Source: Christensenella sp. UBA1242 (lineage in GTDB: Bacteria; Bacillota; Clostridia; Christensenellales; UBA1242). Taken from it: 17,607 nt of DNA. The notes beneath the pieces are model-generated. The model worked only from the letters and a program-made list of their open reading frames with translations, made no database searches and was not told where the DNA came from. Within the stretch, counting starts at the first letter, position 1. Each line of letters opens with the position of its first letter. The stretch covers positions 4,150 through 21,756 of the forward strand of contig DBWI01000008.1 of assembly GCA_002308915.1 (NCBI GenBank). The letters are read 5' to 3'. Of the stretch, positions 15,191-17,607 are shown in pieces. A program made the translations under genes and the position numbers.

Positions 15191-16285
15191 ATGAAGAAAA
15201 ATACAAAAAAAGTTTTAACTATTGTTGTGGTATTGTTGAGTTTTGTACTCACGATTTTTTTGGATGTGTATTTTTTGTTTTTGCATCGCTACCATGGTCA
15301 AGATATTGCTTTTGAATGGAACTCAAGTGATGAGTTTGATATCAATAGTATCAAAACAGTTAACAAACAAAAAGATAAAGATTTTGTGATACTAAATTTG
15401 GCAGATGTTCAAATTTGCGATATAAGCAATATATATGAAATTATGACAATAAAAAATGAGATTGAATACCTTGTTGAGAAAACAAAACCAGATTTAATCA
15501 CATTAACAGGTGACCAAACTTGGAGCAATGAAAACTTTTTGAGTTTGTCATCATTAATAAATTGGCTAGATAACTTAAAAATTCCGTATGCTCCTGTTTT
15601 TGGGAATCATGATTATGGCAATGAAAAAGATTCTGCTGTGCTAAATCAAAAAGCATGTTGTGACTTGTATGAGCAAGGCAAGTATTCACTTTTTAGCAGG
15701 GGACCAAGCAATCTTGGAACACTTGGTAATTATGTTATAAATATTATGGAAGGCGACAAAATATACAGAACATTGTATATGCTGGATAGTGGCTATGAAG
15801 ATGAAATAACTGACCAACAAATTGCTTGGTTTGTTTGGAATGCTGAGGGCATAAAGAAGGCTAATAATAATGAGTATAGCGAGGGTATGTGTTTTATGCA
15901 CAAACCAATTCCAGAATATGCAACTGCATACAGACATTATTATTACGATATGCCAGATGTTGAAGTAATAAATGATGTTCATGTTCATTTCTCACTTTAT
16001 GGGTCTATGCAAAATGGATTTTTTGAGCAGGCAAAAATAAGAAATGTTAAAGATGTTGTATGTGGGCACCAACATGGAAATAATTTCACAATAAAGTATG
16101 AAGGTGTGCGTCTTACATTTGCATTAAAAACTGGTGAAACAATGTCTTATTACAATGACGGAGTTATCAACTTGACTGGTGCAACTTATTTTGTACTTAA
16201 CAACAGTGGGACAACTGTAAAAAATTGGTATATGGAACCAGATCAATTCCATATTCAAGGTTCTGATAATATTTATGAAAGATAA
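15191..16285 (+). CDS. Membrane-anchored calcineurin-like metallophosphoesterase
   Basis: A 364-residue protein with an N-terminal membrane anchor (hydrophobic residues about 9-32) and a catalytic domain predicted outside the membrane. The metallophosphoesterase metal motifs appear in order: D72-V-Q74 (LADVQ, usually DxH), G107-D108, GNHD at 138-141, H237 in FMHKP, and GHQH at 292-295. The first motif has glutamine in place of the usual histidine; the rest are intact, so a two-metal phosphatase is still likely. The overall pattern resembles the Dcr2/purple acid phosphatase-related branch. Substrate unknown. The ribosome binding site is weak (GTGAG close to the ATG). The next gene starts 46 bases downstream without a terminator, so co-transcription is possible. 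Confidence 0.87.
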   Translation: MKKNTKKVLTIVVVLLSFVLTIFLDVYFLFLHRYHGQDIAFEWNSSDEFDINSIKTVNKQKDKDFVILNLADVQICDISNIYEIMTIKNEIEYLVEKTKPDLITLTGDQTWSNENFLSLSSLINWLDNLKIPYAPVFGNHDYGNEKDSAVLNQKACCDLYEQGKYSLFSRGPSNLGTLGNYVINIMEGDKIYRTLYMLDSGYEDEITDQQIAWFVWNAEGIKKANNNEYSEGMCFMHKPIPEYATAYRHYYYDMPDVEVINDVHVHFSLYGSMQNGFFEQAKIRNVKDVVCGHQHGNNFTIKYEGVRLTFALKTGETMSYYNDGVINLTGATYFVLNNSGTTVKNWYMEPDQFHIQGSDNIYER

Positions 16286-16331
16286 GCAATTTGGTATTGC
16301 AATATATAACAAATAATGGTAGTATTAAGGT

Positions 16332-17607
16332 ATGGGAACAAAAAGTATATTTACAAAAGATGGTCTTATAAAGTTTTTTGAGTCGCAAAATGATATTGAT
16401 ATTTTGCAACTCTATGTTTCTAATGAAGGTGAAGTAACCCAAGAAGGTCTTGACATAATTGAATACATAACTCAAAATGCAAACAACTTGAGCAAAGATA
16501 TCAAAAAGATAATAATCAATTTGCCTTATGAATCATTGCCCAAAAATGTATTTTTGAAAGTGTGTGAAATGTATAAGAACTTGGGTGATAATGTTATAGT
16601 TGAAGCTAGTGTTAATCATTCATATAGCGACAAAGATTATTATGACCAACACATAGTTAATTGGAACATAAAAACAATCATCAAAGCGAATACAGAAATT
16701 GACAAGGTTTGTGATTTTATTAGACAAAACAATTTTTCTCAATTTGAAGCATTGGCATATATTCATTCATATGTTGCAACAATAGCAAGATATAACGAAT
16801 CTGGACATATGCACGACTGGTACATTAAGGACCAACTTTTTCCAGGTGCTTTTCTTGATATGCCAGAAGTTGTATGTGCCGGATATTCTGCACTTATGAA
16901 AGAAATAATAGACAACCTAAACATGCCTGGGCTTGAGTGTGAAACTTTGACAGTTCAATTTGACCATATGGACGAATGGTACACAGCAAGACATTCAAGA
17001 TGTTTTATAAAAATCAAAGATGAAAAATATGGACTTGACCAAACATTATTTGATGATCCAACTTGGGACAATGATAAAGAACTAAAAGTTGTGTATGCAC
17101 ACTTTGCAATGCCTAATAATTCATTTGATTTGAATGTGAGCAAAATGTATGATTATCGCATTCCAAGGAAAGTGGTTCGCAACAAAAAATATGCGAGAGT
17201 AAGTTATTCTCAAAACAACTTGCTTGATGAAACTTATGACAATAGCGAAAGGAAGATTAATCAACTAATGATAGAAGCTGCATACTTTGAAGTAGGACAA
17301 AAAGTATATCCAAACAAAAGTCTGAATGAATTGTATGCCATGTTAGGGAATGTTGCAAAAGCATCTTATGAAGAGCAAGAGTCAAGAAAATATGTAGGCA
17401 ATTTAACTAGCCCAAACTTAAAGTTAACAAAGATGCAAGCAAAAAAGATTTTTGATAACGGAAAAATAAATAATAATAATTCAAAAAATAATAATTTTGA
17501 CAAAATTGAAAGAAAAAAAAATAATCCACAATCCACCCACCAGAGCTTTGAATTATCAGAATTTAAACGTCCTGATAGTTATATAATATATTCTTCCAAA
17601 GAACGAG
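16332..17607 (+). CDS. Transglutaminase-like (cysteine protease fold) protein, 3' end outside window
   Basis: The frame is open from ATG 16332 to the right edge (425 codons, no stop), so the C-terminus is missing. A Cys-His-Asp triad of the transglutaminase-like superfamily is visible: C182 in VVCAGYSALM, H221 in ARHSRCFIKI and D236 in YGLDQT, followed by DDPTWD, the usual pattern of a catalytic aspartate and a DPTWD-type turn. Bacterial members are mostly proteases or peptide-modifying enzymes. There is no signal peptide in the visible N-terminus. After the domain, at about residues 376-400, lies an Asn/Lys-rich low-complexity linker leading to an unseen region. The ribosome binding site is poor: AAGG lies only one base before the ATG. 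A small hairpin (16286-16300) without a T run lies between it and the phosphoesterase gene. Confidence 0.8.
   Translation, partial: MGTKSIFTKDGLIKFFESQNDIDILQLYVSNEGEVTQEGLDIIEYITQNANNLSKDIKKIIINLPYESLPKNVFLKVCEMYKNLGDNVIVEASVNHSYSDKDYYDQHIVNWNIKTIIKANTEIDKVCDFIRQNNFSQFEALAYIHSYVATIARYNESGHMHDWYIKDQLFPGAFLDMPEVVCAGYSALMKEIIDNLNMPGLECETLTVQFDHMDEWYTARHSRCFIKIKDEKYGLDQTLFDDPTWDNDKELKVVYAHFAMPNNSFDLNVSKMYDYRIPRKVVRNKKYARVSYSQNNLLDETYDNSERKINQLMIEAAYFEVGQKVYPNKSLNELYAMLGNVAKASYEEQESRKYVGNLTSPNLKLTKMQAKKIFDNGKINNNNSKNNNFDKIERKKNNPQSTHQSFELSEFKRPDSYIIYSSKER

Overview
The window is AT-rich bacterial DNA (roughly 30% G+C by eye) using the standard bacterial code. It has strong AGGAG-type ribosome binding sites, sigma-A-like promoters (often with an extended TGn -10), short hairpin terminators and a Gram-positive-style lipoprotein signal. 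This fits an AT-rich member of the Bacillota, perhaps an uncultured gut Clostridia-like lineage, but no gene here fixes the taxon.

Left part (1-7954), host-like genes. The 3' two-thirds of clpB (protein disaggregase) ends at a terminator. serS (seryl-tRNA synthetase) follows with its own promoter and terminator, then a MsbA-type ABC half-transporter. A bidirectional terminator separates these from a minus-strand pair: a secreted matrixin-like zinc metalloprotease and an overlapping small unknown gene. Divergent from that pair is a membrane-bound GGDEF protein whose two guanine-recognition positions are both non-canonical.

Middle part (7968-11820), an accessory island at a tRNA gene. A complete tRNA-Ser(CGA) with encoded CCA and a terminator is followed by two two-gene cassettes of about 1.83 and 1.85 kb. 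Cassette 1 carries a TIR-like protein and a HEPN-like protein. Cassette 2 carries an Mrr-type restriction endonuclease and a cytosolic trypsin-like protease. Each cassette ends with a copy of the tRNA 3' end (CCGCCAA) followed by a terminator. The outermost copy matches the native one at 18 of 21 bases and carries a compensatory stem change. This looks like tandem accretion of small defence cassettes at the 3' end of a tRNA, with no integrase left in the window.

Right part (11852-17607), host-like envelope genes: an O-acyltransferase-family membrane protein, a YwaF-family membrane protein, a lipase-like lipoprotein, a membrane-anchored metallophosphoesterase, and a transglutaminase-like protein running off the right edge. 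There is no gene-free stretch longer than 300 bases. I saw no CRISPR array, rRNA, transposase or riboswitch.
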